From positions 186,001 through 250,000 of the forward strand of contig CM034133.1 in assembly GCA_019914995.1 (NCBI GenBank): a stretch of 64,000 nt of DNA. Reading direction: 5' to 3'. Origin of the DNA: Acanthochlamys bracteata (lineage: Eukaryota; Streptophyta; Magnoliopsida; Pandanales; Velloziaceae). Within the stretch, counting starts at the first letter, position 1; each line of letters begins with the position of its first letter. The position numbers and the translations under genes were made by a program. Of the stretch, positions 24,401-37,993 are shown in pieces. The notes beneath the pieces are model-generated. The model saw only the letters and a program-made list of their open reading frames with translations, was not told where the DNA came from and did no database searches.

Positions 24401-24637
24401 CTCTCCTTTGATATGTAATGGAGAATCTTTATGCTCCCCTTTATACAAGATGAAGATTATCTCCTGCTGCAATCTTTACTTTGAATTGTCAAGCAGTCAA
24501 CTTGAAAGTAAATTATGTCATGAATTATGTTACTTGAGTTAATGTCTTTATCTCTGGCTGCCATCTTTTGTTGCAGTTATCATGACCTTGATGCCCCCGA
24601 GGACGAGGTGACTGTTATCGACTACAGGAGTTTGTAG
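18437..24637 (+). CDS. SE: SERRATE, C2H2 zinc-finger RNA effector
   Basis: Couples pri-miRNA processing (with DCL1 and HYL1), splicing and nuclear RNA turnover; orthologue of animal ARS2. Twelve exons give 724 aa (Arabidopsis 720): 18437-18840, 19069-19169, 19466-19508, 20343-20417, 20594-20668, 20755-20802, 20932-21000, 21077-21883, 21973-22021, 23119-23366, 23451-23645, 24577-24637. The N-terminal third is an Arg/Asp/Pro-rich disordered region (RDRDRDRERD, RSPPRRSP). The core starts at EGLMSYKQF, followed by the ARS2 helical domain, and the C2H2 finger (CGAKGCTKLFH...H) lies near residues 495-517. The tail is Pro/Gly-rich and ends in the conserved acidic DLDAPEDEVTVIDYRSL. The intron after exon 9 is unusually long (about 1.1 kb). 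Very secure. Confidence 0.96.
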
Positions 24638-26742
24638 GTTTCCATTTTGTCTGTTGCTTTTTGAAGACAACATTTTTTGGGGATACGAACAGCAGCACTG
24701 TAGCTACTATCCTCCTTGCTGTTTTCTACGTACGCACATTTAGTAATGGCTACGCAGAGAGTATTTTATGGACCTCCACTGAGGAATTAAATGTTGGTTA
24801 CCGATACCAGAAAACGGGAGCATCCACAAGATCGCATGACACTATGATGTACCAAATTGTGTTTATTGGCATTGAGCATCTGAAACTTACAAAAATCTAG
24901 TTCATTTCTGTACATTCAACTTCATGTGAAGGTGGCGGCTAAAATACTTCGAGCAGGTAGAACTAAGTAGCCGTGCTGGTGTTCCCTGATAATTTCATGT
25001 ATTTAGCAATACTGTTGGTCTATCTAAACAAAACAAAAAAAGTTTGTGTTACAAAAAATGTGAGCTTGTAGTAGAAATATGTAGTTTTCTTGTTATTTTG
25101 ATTGAATTGTTTTGCGTCTTCTTATACCGAATTTTTATTTAGAAATGGTTTAAAGTAGGCGGCGTTATATGTTGTTGTTGTTATATATGTAGAAGCCGAG
25201 AAGTTCTTGGCGGGTGTTTGTCCATATACAGCATCATTGAGCATTGTAAACCAATGCCTTTGCCCGGCCATGTTGCTGCTTGAATTGAACCTTACTAATG
25301 ATGATGGATAGAGGACTGTTGCTTGTTGTGCGAGTTCACGTGATGAGCGATATGGTTTTATGTAGTCCTCTTGGTCCTTGTTATTTCTTTCTGTTTTAGG
25401 ATTCTTGGTTAGCCTCTGAAACCAAAATGAAAACTGATAAGGTAAATAGTATTGAGAGTTTCCCATCCACCACTTTCTTGATAAATTTTATGTATTAAAT
25501 AGTATTGGATTTCTCTTCTTCCTGTTTACCAAAATTTGTACCATGTGTTATCTATGGTATTTGGTTTTATTAAATGTTTTGACCCACTTTTTCTCTTAAA
25601 GATATGCAATATCAATTTGTTTCCACACTATTATGTCAAGCACTTACCATCATCTTCCATTTTAGTGTCTCAAGATTTCATATCCCAAAATCAGAGCCTT
25701 TTTTGCTTGGATGAGCTTTTTCTCTTAAAGATATGATATCAATTTGTTTCCTCAATATTATGACAACTACTTCCATAATTTTGGGTTTAATGTTTCAACA
25801 TTTCATCTTATGTTTTAACGTTTCAAGATTTAATATCCCAATCCAGAGCCTTTTGGTTTGGATTAGCTTCTTCACCAGCACTCGTCTATTATGATGCGAG
25901 AACTATTACAAATTTAGCATCGTAACTGATCATTAGAGCAGAAACCCATGCTAAACTTCTCATTATATTTGGGCAATACAGTGCGTGGCCTTCCGGAGAT
26001 GCGGTAATAGGGGAGCAATCACGTAAAAATATTCGTTTTTTTGTGGTTGGTTTTGGCATGATTTATAAGTGGCTGCCAATTCAATTCCAACCCTCCTTTA
26101 TCGAACTTTCAGCAGTGCAATTTATGGATTGAAAAAAAAAAAAAATCCATTGCATGTAATTGCCACTGTCCTCTTAGCTTCCCCGCTCAAAGCTTGTAAT
26201 AACAGAAAGAAGAAGTAGATTGGACTCTTCTAATTTGTCTGTACTCAAATAGAGTGTGTAAGAATAATCGACTACTCTATAGGCTAAGGAGATACATATA
26301 TCAATCTATAAACCATTACGATAAATAATTTCTTGTCGAGAAGGTGACAGAAATTCAATTCAGCAAACTGATCAAGTAACATCTACATGCAAAGCTTAAA
26401 TTACATTGACTATGTATATAATCAATTGGAACTGAAGCAAATCGAATACTTCTCGTTTATTTATTTTCAGGAGGGAGATAGCACCTCTCATCTCAACCTG
26501 GTAAAAGTAGAGACAAGACTATTATTATTATCAAAGCAATCAAACACTAATTGAACAGGCAAGTCAGACGCTGTACTTCAAATGCATGTGTGTTATCTCA
26601 TTATCTGAAAAACAAAGAAAGGCATCAAATGCATGCGTCATTCTCTTCTATATAGTCACCACCTCCACCAATCAAACGTTCTATATAAATAGATACATAG
26701 GTAGAGAGGAGAGAGTGCTGAGACTCAGAGAGGGAAATTAAG
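24638..26742. other. Spacer between SERRATE and the small zinc-ribbon gene
   Basis: The left part should hold the SE 3' UTR. A diverged tandem duplication lies at 25587-25868. The right end carries the promoter of the next gene, with a TATA-like CTATATAAATAG at 26681-26692. Several open frames here do not resemble proteins. Confidence 0.4.
25587..25868. repeat. Diverged tandem duplication, ~130 bp unit
   Basis: Both units start with CTTTTTCTCTTAAAGATATG (25587 and 25716). They share in order an ATCAATTTGTTTCC segment, a TTTCAAGATTT-like segment and a CAGAGCCTTTT-like segment. The second copy has an extra ~20 bp. Confidence 0.75.
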
Positions 26743-26970
26743 ATGTGTTTGCGTATTCCGATTATTGTCTGCGGCACAGAGGAGAGAGTGCTGGGGAAGA
26801 CGAAGGCTCCCGGTAGCTGTCCTTTCTGCGAAGGAGCAGTGATGGCAACTGACGTTGAGCGGGCATGGAGATTGTGCTGTCTACCAATCTGTCTCAAGAC
26901 CCAGCGCAAGTTCGAGTGCGCCGTTTGCTCTCGCCGACTTGTTCTAGCAACAACAGGCAGGACGTTTTAG
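26743..26970 (+). CDS. Small plant protein with paired CPxC/CxxC motifs
   Basis: Single-exon, 75 aa. It has a CPFC near residue 27 and a CAVC near residue 61, separated by a hydrophobic Trp/Leu/Cys-rich stretch (WRLCCLPICLK). Two such cysteine pairs suggest a treble-clef or zinc-ribbon site. I recall similar short, uncharacterised plant proteins sharing the pattern APGxCPxCxGxV...W+xCxLPxCxK...CxxC; no function is established. A TATA-like box lies about 55 bp upstream of the ATG. The short length and conserved cysteine layout argue for a real gene. Function unknown. Confidence 0.72.
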   Translation: MCLRIPIIVCGTEERVLGKTKAPGSCPFCEGAVMATDVERAWRLCCLPICLKTQRKFECAVCSRRLVLATTGRTF

Positions 26971-27775
26971 TTACTGATGCTGATGCATCTGATGATCACT
27001 GGTGCTAGTAAATTCCTTGTCTGTTGCATTGCATGATTCTTGATTAATTATATGAGTTCTATATCTCTTATGTATGAACTCGATCGTCATGGATCTTAGA
27101 TGAAGAGAATGAGATTGAGTGTGTGTTAAAAATTTGCAAGATCTTTTCTACTACTGATTCTCAAGATTAGAGAACATGACCAGGACCGGTTAAAATTCTA
27201 AGCAAAATAGGCATGATTTTTTGTATTATATCATTATTCTTTGCTTAACTCTTGGTAAAATTTCTTACTCTTATGAGACTGTGGGTAGTTCTTCAATGGA
27301 ATTTGTTTTTCGTCATAATTGATTTTTCATCAACTTAGAAGGCCATAGCAGTAGAAAATAGGTTTGATTAAGAAGACTGGCAAAAACAAGTTATTTTGCA
27401 TTTAGCATCTATAGTGGAACCAAAAAACAAACAGCAGCAGGGAAGGAGGGCATGCATGTGAACCGAGGCGACGTACAGTTTCTGCTTTTAACCCGAAATG
27501 AAAACGAGTAGCCATCCATCCAATATACCTTGCCCCATCAACAAAGTTGCAAAAGTTCAAATTCTGATTTATATGTAAAATCAGGTTGCCTTTCATAGAA
27601 AGAGATGTTAGAAAGTAACAACTAACCACCAATGAAATAGTTAAAACGCATACTAAACCATTTAAATTTTATATACTGGGTAAAATATTCATGCCAACCT
27701 ATGATGATACAGCACACTAGTCGAGTTCATGAGCCTAAGGACACAGTGCAAGTTCATGAACAGACAGCTTATTGA
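26971..27775. other. Spacer
   Basis: Presumed 3' UTR of the small cysteine-pair gene, then AT-rich sequence. No gene is recognised. Confidence 0.4.
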
Positions 27776-28451
27776 GGGGGCGTTTGAAACTGTTTATGAA
27801 AAAAAACTTTTCTAAAATAAAATTTAAAAAAAAAAAAAGTAATTTTTGAAAATTAGAAAGAAAAAGAGCTTTTTTAGAATAGTGTTTAGTAATGCTTTTG
27901 GATAAAATACTTTTCAAATGAAAAAATATGAAAATTATTGAATTATCTTTTGATATTTCTGTTAGTAATTGATGTATATATATTAAATTATTGATGCTAT
28001 TTAGAATAAAATAGTTATTTAAAAAATATTATATTTAATAAAATAATTTTGTATTAATTTTTCTTTTAAATAGAAATATTTAAATTAATTATTTTATATA
28101 AATATCTGTTTAAATTAAAATTATTATTATTTATAAAATAGTTTGTTAAATAATTATTTAAAATATTTATTAAATAATCGATAATTAAATAATTTATTAA
28201 ATATTAAATAATTTATTAAATATTTAATAATTTTTTAAATAATTTGTTAAAATTATTTTAAATAATATTTGTTCTTTTTATATATTATTTTAAATAATAT
28301 TTATTCTAAAATTAAATTTATAATTTAGATAAAGTAATGCTTTGGTTAAAAGCGATAGTTCGGATACCCAGCTTTTCAACCAAATACATATTTTTACTGT
28401 ATAATGCGTTCAGAAAATAAAATTTTCTCCAAACGCACTACCAAACACACC
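27776..28451. mobile_element. MITE-like AT-rich block with imperfect inverted ends
   Basis: About 676 bp. The left end reads GGGGGCGTTTGAAACTG. The right end, read on the other strand, is GGTGTGTTTGGTAGTGCGTTTGG, a pattern typical of plant hAT-type MITEs. The interior is nearly pure A/T with many TTAAATAA-type repeats. No coding capacity and no clear target-site duplication. Confidence 0.4.
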
Positions 28452-28953
28452 ATGAATGCCGAATTGCAGTTCATGTACCACAGTATGTACAGCTTCCCTC
28501 AAGCTAAACCAACCATTGCTCTTAAGAAAGAAAAATCAATCAAGAAAACCAAACAAAAAACACAAAAACTCATTTACCAGATTCAAGTAACAGAAAGCCC
28601 GACAAAACAAACACCCATTCAACCGAACACCAAAGAACTACCAATTCAGGCAATAACACCACATACAAAATGCAAACAAAAACCAAACAAGCCATTACTA
28701 TAACAGTGGTAAATAAAATGAATAGGAATTTAGAGCACAAACATATACTGAAACCAAAGCAGTTTCAACAAACAAACAACATCTCGCTAACAGCTTTAAG
28801 ACCAACTAATAAGTAGCAGAGAATGGGAGTCACCATTATCCAGATATTAACTTCTAAGTCCAAAACTGACATGTTACAAGACAATAATTGCCAAGGAACC
28901 AAAATGAAGTTTTAATAGCCTTCAAATTCTATGATAAAAAGAGGCAGCATATC
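28452..28953. other. RPL7 downstream region
   Basis: Lies 3' of the minus-strand RPL7 gene and probably holds its 3' UTR. A weak A/C-rich open frame (28404-28703) is not protein-like. Confidence 0.4.
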
Positions 28954-30696
<1,743 letters not shown>

Positions 30697-30775
30697 GGTT
30701 GAACCAACCCTAACACCGATGCTACCCCCCCTCACGGCTGCTGGCGGGATTTTAAGGTTCTGGGAAGAGAGACAA

Positions 30776-30973
30776 AAACCCTAAGGCTGAACCTTATATA
30801 GGAGAACCGTATTTATGATATGTGGGTGTGATTCGCTCTTGCACTGTAAACGAATCTGAACCATTAAGTTATGGACTGTTCCTAAGTGTCGAATTATTGA
30901 GTTTGGAGCTACTGTTGTTAAATTTTTGATGGGCTGGTCTTTTGGAGCTTAATTGTTGGGCTTTATATGGGCT
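30776..30973 (-). promoter_or_regulatory. RPL7: RPL7 promoter: telo box, TATA box and site II motifs
   Basis: AAACCCTAA (telo box) is at 30776-30784, about 80 bp upstream of the start codon. A minus-strand TATATAAGG sits around 30793-30801. TGGGCT site II motifs are at 30930-30935, 30957-30962 and 30968-30973. Telo box plus site II is the established signature of plant ribosomal protein promoters. Confidence 0.7.
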
Positions 30974-33402
30974 CGGCTCCTTTGGAGCTTTCAACGCGGA
31001 GACTTTTGGTAAGCGTCGGGAAAAATCAAGCAGAGCCTTAAGATATCGATATCAAAACACTTTGTTGTTCTGAAACCGAAACTTGCTTCGCTTTGTTATT
31101 TTCAGGTTTCTTTAACAACCAAGCAGAGCCTTAAGGGATATTGTTGATAATGTCTAGATGATATTGAAAAGGATAAAGCGGCATGCATGTATTTTGAAGT
31201 TGATGATATTTCTTTTCCTTTATGCATACGCTAATTCTCTATAGAATTGTAATAAAGAGAGCTGAAATCTTTGAATGTGTAGGGAGCTAGCTCGTGCTTT
31301 TTTTGGCTTGTTTTTAGTCCAAAACAAACACGTCATAATATCTGCAAAGAACAGCATGAGAATATTTAATCAAAGACTCAAGGCAAAGCTCCTAAAAATC
31401 TCTACAAAATGAAGACGAATGAAAGAAAGATAATAGTAAAGTAAGGGGGAGTCTAATTCAACTTGCTAATCTATAGTTGTCGCTGTTTCGCTAGTCTTCT
31501 TCCAAGCTCTTGCCAGGAAACTTCATACACTTAGAAAGCGGAGTCCACTTGCTACGTAGGTCAAGTCATCGACATACGCATTGAAAGTAAGGTTCCAGTT
31601 CGCTGAACTGAACTGAACCTTTTCACTGATCAACTAATTAATACTCGCATACAGATAGATATTAATTGGTGTTGTTATAAGTAAGTATCAAGAAAATTCA
31701 GCGAAGGCCAAGCTTGTATTATTCCGAACGCGTCCATGCATGACTGATGTTCGCATTTGCATGGGCACTAAAAGACGCCCAAAGCATATGCCTTGGCAAT
31801 GGCTTACAGATGCGAAACTTTCACTCGAGACTTGTGTCACCACTGTGGGCAGACATCATACTTTCACTTTGGAGATTTTAATTTGGTTCCATCTTTCTAT
31901 AAATAGTAATGCTGCAAACTGAAGGAATCGTGTAAGTTTCCTGGTAGTTTCAGGTTGTTCTTTTCCTTCGTCAAAGCGTAATCGTCCCCGTTGCTGACTT
32001 GTTTGAAAAACAATAGGTGCTTTGCTATAAGGAATCAGAATGTTAACTTTTATTGCCCAGCTGCAGTGGAGGATTTTTTTTAGTTTTATTAAATAATGTT
32101 GTTACTATAGAATTTAAATTTTTCTTACTCTTATTTTCAAAATATAAAAAAAAAAAAATCAGGACAGAACAGTCATATTTACGATGAAAATTTTCTTAAT
32201 ATTTTTCTATTCATTTATATCTGATCTAATTTGAATTTCTTAGTCCTTTTCTTCTTCTATAACATTTACAATGCGTACATTGCAGTACAGCAGGCGAATA
32301 AAGGCGAGAGAAGGAAAACCCTCAAAGTTCTTTCCGCATATTTGGGATAGCTAAAAGGTAGAGCTTTTTGAAAGAAAAAAAAAAAGAGCTTTTTAAGAAA
32401 TTTCTCACGACTTCAGAAAAATGTGCTAATAATTATTCATAATATATAATTTATTTGTACTTCTCAAATTTTGAAAAAACTTGTTACGATACTACGCGTA
32501 GCTTCTTTTGGACTTGAGAAACTCACAAGCCCTGCAAATAAATCATGCCAAATATAGTCTGATATTGCTGTCTCTTAAATAACAGAGAAAGAATACAGAA
32601 ATACATTGAAGAAAGTTAAAACTTTGGAGAAATAGCCGTTGGCTGATGAGTTGAAGGATATTTAAAGCAAGCTTAAGTATGCAAAGTTTATTTTCACCCA
32701 TTCATATATAGCGTGTTTATGAATGCATCTACAGACTATCTCAATCAAGTAATAATCCAAAAAAAAAAAAAGATATACGTTTGTTTCGGTGTTCGAAGAC
32801 TAATCAACACTAATGAAGCTCAGATCAAGCAGAATTCATTGTATAAAGTTGATAAAAATCTTGAATAATTCCACGATACAAATCTTGTTGAAAATATCAA
32901 GTATGTTTGATTGTTGATAAACGTAACAAAATATAAAAAATAATTAATAATATCTTATAAGTAATAAAAATTTTTAAATAAGAACAAAATAAATACAAAC
33001 AAAAAAGATTTATGTAAAAAACATAAAAACAATCTCACCAAAAGGTAACACAATTTTTATAAAATTTAATATTATATTCGAAGTAGTAACTCTATATGTT
33101 TTTAAGAATTAATAATGATTCAAGTCTCTCGACCTTCTACGTTCCGGATGAATGTTGGTTCGATCTTTCTATAATGATAGTCCAACTTTTGCAATAATGT
33201 TCCACCTGCTAGATGGATTTCCTCTTGATTGCATTTGTTTCAGGCCGAAAGCTTAGGTGAAGCCCAAATCGCGGCCTCAAACTTAAAATTATAAAATATT
33301 AAATTAAAATATAAATTAAAAAATTTAGCGTACTTTAGTCTAACTTTGCAAGTGACTGGTAGGGCTTCCGAATGTACTTGTTACCATTCGCCAATATGAG
33401 CG

Positions 33403-33650
33403 TGTTTATTTTGATAAAAAAATAGGTAAAATAAATTTTTTAGAAGTCAATTTAAAAAATTAAATTAAAAATTAAAATATTTAATAAAAATAAAATTATA
33501 TATTAATATAATATTTATAATAAATTTTTAAAAATAAATTTTTAAAAAAAATTTATTAATTAAAATATTTTTATTTTAAATTGTATATATATTTTATATT
33601 AAAAATGAGTTTAAAAAAATAAATTTGAGGTTTTAATAAATACGGTCTAT
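33403..33650. mobile_element. Possible MITE-like AT-rich block
   Basis: About 250 bp. Its ends read GCGTGTTTATTTTGAT and, on the other strand, ACCGTATTTATTAAAACC, a near inverted match around CGTxTTTATT. The interior is over 85% A/T by eye. Resembles the block at 15550. No duplication of the target site is evident. Confidence 0.25.
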
Positions 33651-35686
33651 ATATAGCAAAGTAGTTTTTATATACGTAACAAATATACTGTGGAGTCATT
33701 TTCAGAAGCGATTTTGAGCGTAGTTACTGATCGAGTTGGTAAGTGATTTTAAGGAATGTTTGAGAGCGTTTATAAAGAATATTTTAAAAAATTTTGAAAA
33801 AATTAATTCTACTTTATTTATTTAAAAAAAAAAATAAATAAATAAATAAAAAAATTTTATAATTTAGAATTTTTTTGTATTGTGAAAAAAAATCTCTCCC
33901 AAATATGCTTAGCTAGTTCTCGACACCCCTCTACAAATCATATAAAATTTCATATTGATTATAATAATATAACCCTATGCTACTATATACATCCTGAGTC
34001 CTCTCTTCGTGTGTAACCAGTTGGTTTTAGATTGTGGGTTCCCTTTTTATAATACTTTTCACTTTCCAGTGGGCAATTTGATTTGAAATTAACTTCACTG
34101 ATTCTCTTTTCCCCTAAAATATACTATTGACCTTAATTCTTTTCTTTCTGTTTGCTGGAATATATAGTCATGTTTTTCAAACAGAACAAAGTGATCACCA
34201 CCTTTTTCTTCTTTTTCCAATTTAGGCCTTGCTTCTAGCTAAAACTCTCAAGACATCTCCACTCATTTCTTTTTAGTAAAAAATAATATCGGTGTGGCAA
34301 ACCAACAGAAGGGACACCGTGTGAGTTGGAAGAGAAGCACCGAGCGAGTGAGCTGGAAAAAGGACCTCTGTCTTATAAGAAGAGGGAAAAAAAGAGAAGG
34401 GAACACCGTGCTGCTAGCTGAAAGGCTACTACTCTCCTATATACTGCAGGTATGGAATTTACTTTTGCTTGTTAATGTCTTTCATGGATACGTACGGTAT
34501 AAACTGTCTATCGACTTTGCTTCATAGGTGGCTAGGCTCTATTTTTGCTGCTCTATTCTTCTATACGTTTTCTTTCATATGATTCCCAGTTTCAGAAAAC
34601 TAAACGCGTGACCGAAACAAATTTGAGGATCTTTTAATATTGCATGAAACAACTGACGACAGACGAAACATGCGTAGCATGTAGTTAATGTTTCCCGTAA
34701 TTCTAGTTACAGTCTTGAGGTTTGGCTAGCGTCGAGAGACTAATAGAACCTAAAATCTCTTCAGCAAATACACGTTAATAAGTATGTCCTGAATAAATCT
34801 CTGCATAGGATTCCAAGATATGTTGTTTGTTCCCTTTTGAAGAGTTAATGTTACCGAATCATTCATTGATCGGCATTTTCATCGAGGCATGTGAAGCTTT
34901 CTTATATGAACTCGTTCCAGTTCTTCTGATCAGTGTGAAATTGTATGCGTGTAAAAGCGGCTTTAATGGAACAGAAGATGTGAATGTTTCGTTGAAAAAA
35001 ACATTAAAAATATTTAAAAAATTAAATCTAGAAAAGTGGGTTGCCATCATGAAGATGGGTGCTTCTTATCTTTAGGTGCAAGCGACATGGTTGCGAAACT
35101 TCCTCACAATTTCCTCCTCCTCTGTTTTCTTCTGTAAACATTATTAGCCGCAAGCCGGTCGTTATCTCCTACTGATCATCTTTTTTTTTTCTTCTTGCAA
35201 TTTTTATTTATAATATACTTTTAGTTTAGTTCAATAATCATACATCTCGCTGGTGAAATGATTATTTTCTCGAAATTATTGAAAGTCGTTGCCAGGTATG
35301 AGTTTTGCAATTTTCTCTTTAAAGGGCCAACAAAACCTTTTAGGGTATATTGAATATGTCAAGTTTTGCTTGAAAATTTCAAGAACCGGTCCCATAACAT
35401 GTAACACGCGTCTCAAAATATGCATCAAATCAGTAGTGTTTCAAAAGCTTTAGAAAGAAAAGCTTCGAGAGCGAAGAAAGCAGAGTTTTGAATACCAAGT
35501 TTCGGTATAAGATAAGATAAGATAATTCGTGAAAATAGAATATTAAGCGCTCAAGCAGTTCATATGTGAAGAATCAACAGTTTTAGCAGGCCTATAGCAA
35601 AATTAACGTGGTTGATTGATGTATCAATAAAAGCTCAACTATAGCCTATGGTGCGTTTGAAGAAGCGTTTTTCAAACACTGTTTTT

Positions 35687-35720
35687 TATTTTATATTTTA
35701 TATTTTATATTTTATAATAT
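35687..35720. repeat. (TTTTATA)n tract
   Basis: Four to five copies of a 7-bp AT-only unit, followed by further AT-rich sequence. Confidence 0.7.
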
Positions 35721-36498
35721 ATATTTTATAAAGTAAATAATTTTAGATCTATTATAAATAAGTAAATATTTAGCACTTTATCACTAAAATTTGCAATAAT
35801 AAGTCATAAATAGTGTGAAATAATATCAGAATAAATAATCATAATATAGAATAAATTAAGACGAAGATTTATATGGCTCGATTGTAAAAGAAATTTATAT
35901 CTACATGAGAGAAAAAATAAAGATTTCATCATTATTATGATGAAAAATACAAATTGTATAGCATACAAATAATTTTAGATAAAATTTCAAACATAATATA
36001 AAATCTTTGATCTTCTCTTAAAGAGAAAAGGATTAAAATAATTAAAATAAAAATAATCAGTTACATTTTTTAAAGAAAAATTCATGTAAATAGAAATAAA
36101 AACAGATAAAAAAAGGTTAAAATAAAAAAATTATCAAATTTTTATTTTTGGTAGATACCGAATAATAATAAATCATTAAAAAAAATGGACGGATAAAGAT
36201 CGCACTAAGCCTCACAGAAATTGTATAGAAGATTGCACGGACTTGCAAATTTGGTGTCATAGATTGAAATTCAAGATAAAATGTAACAATTTAACCTATC
36301 TATTTTTTGGTCAATTAAATGCATATTAAGCCACTGCAAAGCGCGGGGATCCTGTTCGTTATTCTCTAATTAATAGCACTACCTAAATTAATAGCATCAA
36401 AGTCATGGAAGGTGCCCAATGGAATCTTTAAATGTTCAGTGCTGTAGTCGTGTGCGAAAATTTTTACGCACTAGAGATTTGGGGTTCTTTACTCTCTT

Positions 36499-36622
36499 CT
36501 ATATATATCTCCGAGAGAGCGAGAGAGAGAGTGGCAGAGGACTAGCAGAGAGATCGAGTACCTAAGCCGGCCGGAGTTAGCTCGTCCAATTCTAGCTTTG
36601 TTTATCTTACAGATTAGGCAGG
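36499..36622 (+). promoter_or_regulatory. Possible promoter and first exon of a non-coding transcript
   Basis: A TATA-like CTATATATAT is followed by a GA-rich leader and, at 36621/36622, a strong 5' splice site (GGCAG|GTATGA). No open frame starts here. It could be the distal 5'-UTR exon of ACA9, 1.4 kb downstream, or a long non-coding RNA. Speculative. Confidence 0.25.
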
Positions 36623-37993
36623 TATGAATCAATAATCTTTCTTCTCTTAATTTGTCTATTAGAACTCGTCTATGTATCCATCGATCGATCAGTCAGCAGA
36701 TAGATATATAGATGGAAAATACCACGAAATGCCGCCTTTGCGTGTATATATGAGACGTTCGAGATTGAACAGCCGGCGTTCTGCAGTAGATATCTGCAGT
36801 AGCAGCTGGATTGAATTCATTGCCGGCCGGCGATGAGAATGAGAATGGTCGGTGAAGTGGAGGGAAGTGGAAGGAGACATGTGGCGTGGGATGGGCGAAA
36901 AGTAGCTTAACCGGCCCACGTGAGACCCACTTCGTTGATTGATTCGAGCAACAATGAATTATTTATTATTATTTATTATTCTTAGGTGATTCTTAATTTT
37001 TAATTATTATTCGGGCAAGAAGGATTCTGTGCTACTATACTACCGACTGTCTGGCCCAATAACTCGACGCGAATTGTCTTTTCGCTCTTTCTCGTTTGGT
37101 GTTTATTTTACTAAAGAACAGAATCGGGTTTCCTTTTGATTAGATACGCTCCTGTCAAACTCGCCACGCCAACAGATGAACTAGATGCTTCCTTCCATCT
37201 GGTATAGAGTAGATTTTCTTTCCTTCTATCAACACGCCTAAAGATGCTGCAATTGCATGTAGGTCGGCCCTCTTCTTTTTGACTCTTGCTTACATTTTGT
37301 TAATTTGAAGTCTGTGAGCGTTTATGAAAAGATTGTAGGTAATAAGTAGGTGCAACTATTCTACCGCCCAAACTTTGTTTTTTTGGGCTGTTTTAACTAC
37401 TTGCCGCAGGCGTACTCTAGTAGGTAGAGAGTTGCATCTTGTGTCAAAACCATGCCAGCGTGCTATTACCACGATAAGAAGATTTGCATGACAGGTCCTC
37501 TATGAGTCACTTTCGAGCTTCAACATTACAGTGGTCTGGTTGTGCTGAAACTGGTAATAATCTGCCAATCTTGTAATATTCGGCACGTTCGCGTCTTTTT
37601 ATGCTGGCTATAGACGCGAGATTGTGGTGACGATGATTTCGGTTTAAAACTTGCCCCAAAAACAAAAAAAAAAAGGCATAAAATTTAGATCAAAAAGCTT
37701 AAACGGCGTAACGGGCCCACACAATCACCGCGTGAAGTTTCCCGGAAAGTACCTAACCGTTCTTCCACGTCAATCAATTGACAATGGTCCTCTTCTTTCT
37801 ATAAAATTCACTACTGTTGCACGAGCCACTTCTTTCTTTTGGTATTTTCCCTAGCTGTTCCCCTTCGAGAAATTTCTCTGAAGAAAAAAAATAGAGAAAA
37901 AAAATGTACAAAAATTCTCTCGATCTCTGATGGAGATTGTGATGTTGCTTGTGTAGGAATCGAGATCTCGACCAGTGTCATCTCTCCTGCGAC

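Larger units (their letters stand above)
30974..37993. other. 7 kb gene-poor spacer upstream of ACA9
   Basis: The largest gap in the window. Most of it is AT-rich. MITE-like stretches lie near 33400-33650, and a heptanucleotide (TTTTATA)n tract is at 35687-35720. A TATA-plus-leader segment with a good 5' splice site lies near 36500-36622. The last ~150 bp (37840-37993) look like the ACA9 5' leader. No protein-coding gene is supported. Confidence 0.4.

Noticed and set aside
28404-28703. 99-aa Lys/Thr/Gln-rich open frame
   Set aside because: A/C-rich low complexity downstream of RPL7; no domain.
34294-34527. 77-aa open frame in the large spacer
   Set aside because: Composition is not protein-like, there is no recognisable domain, and no in-frame ATG is convincing.
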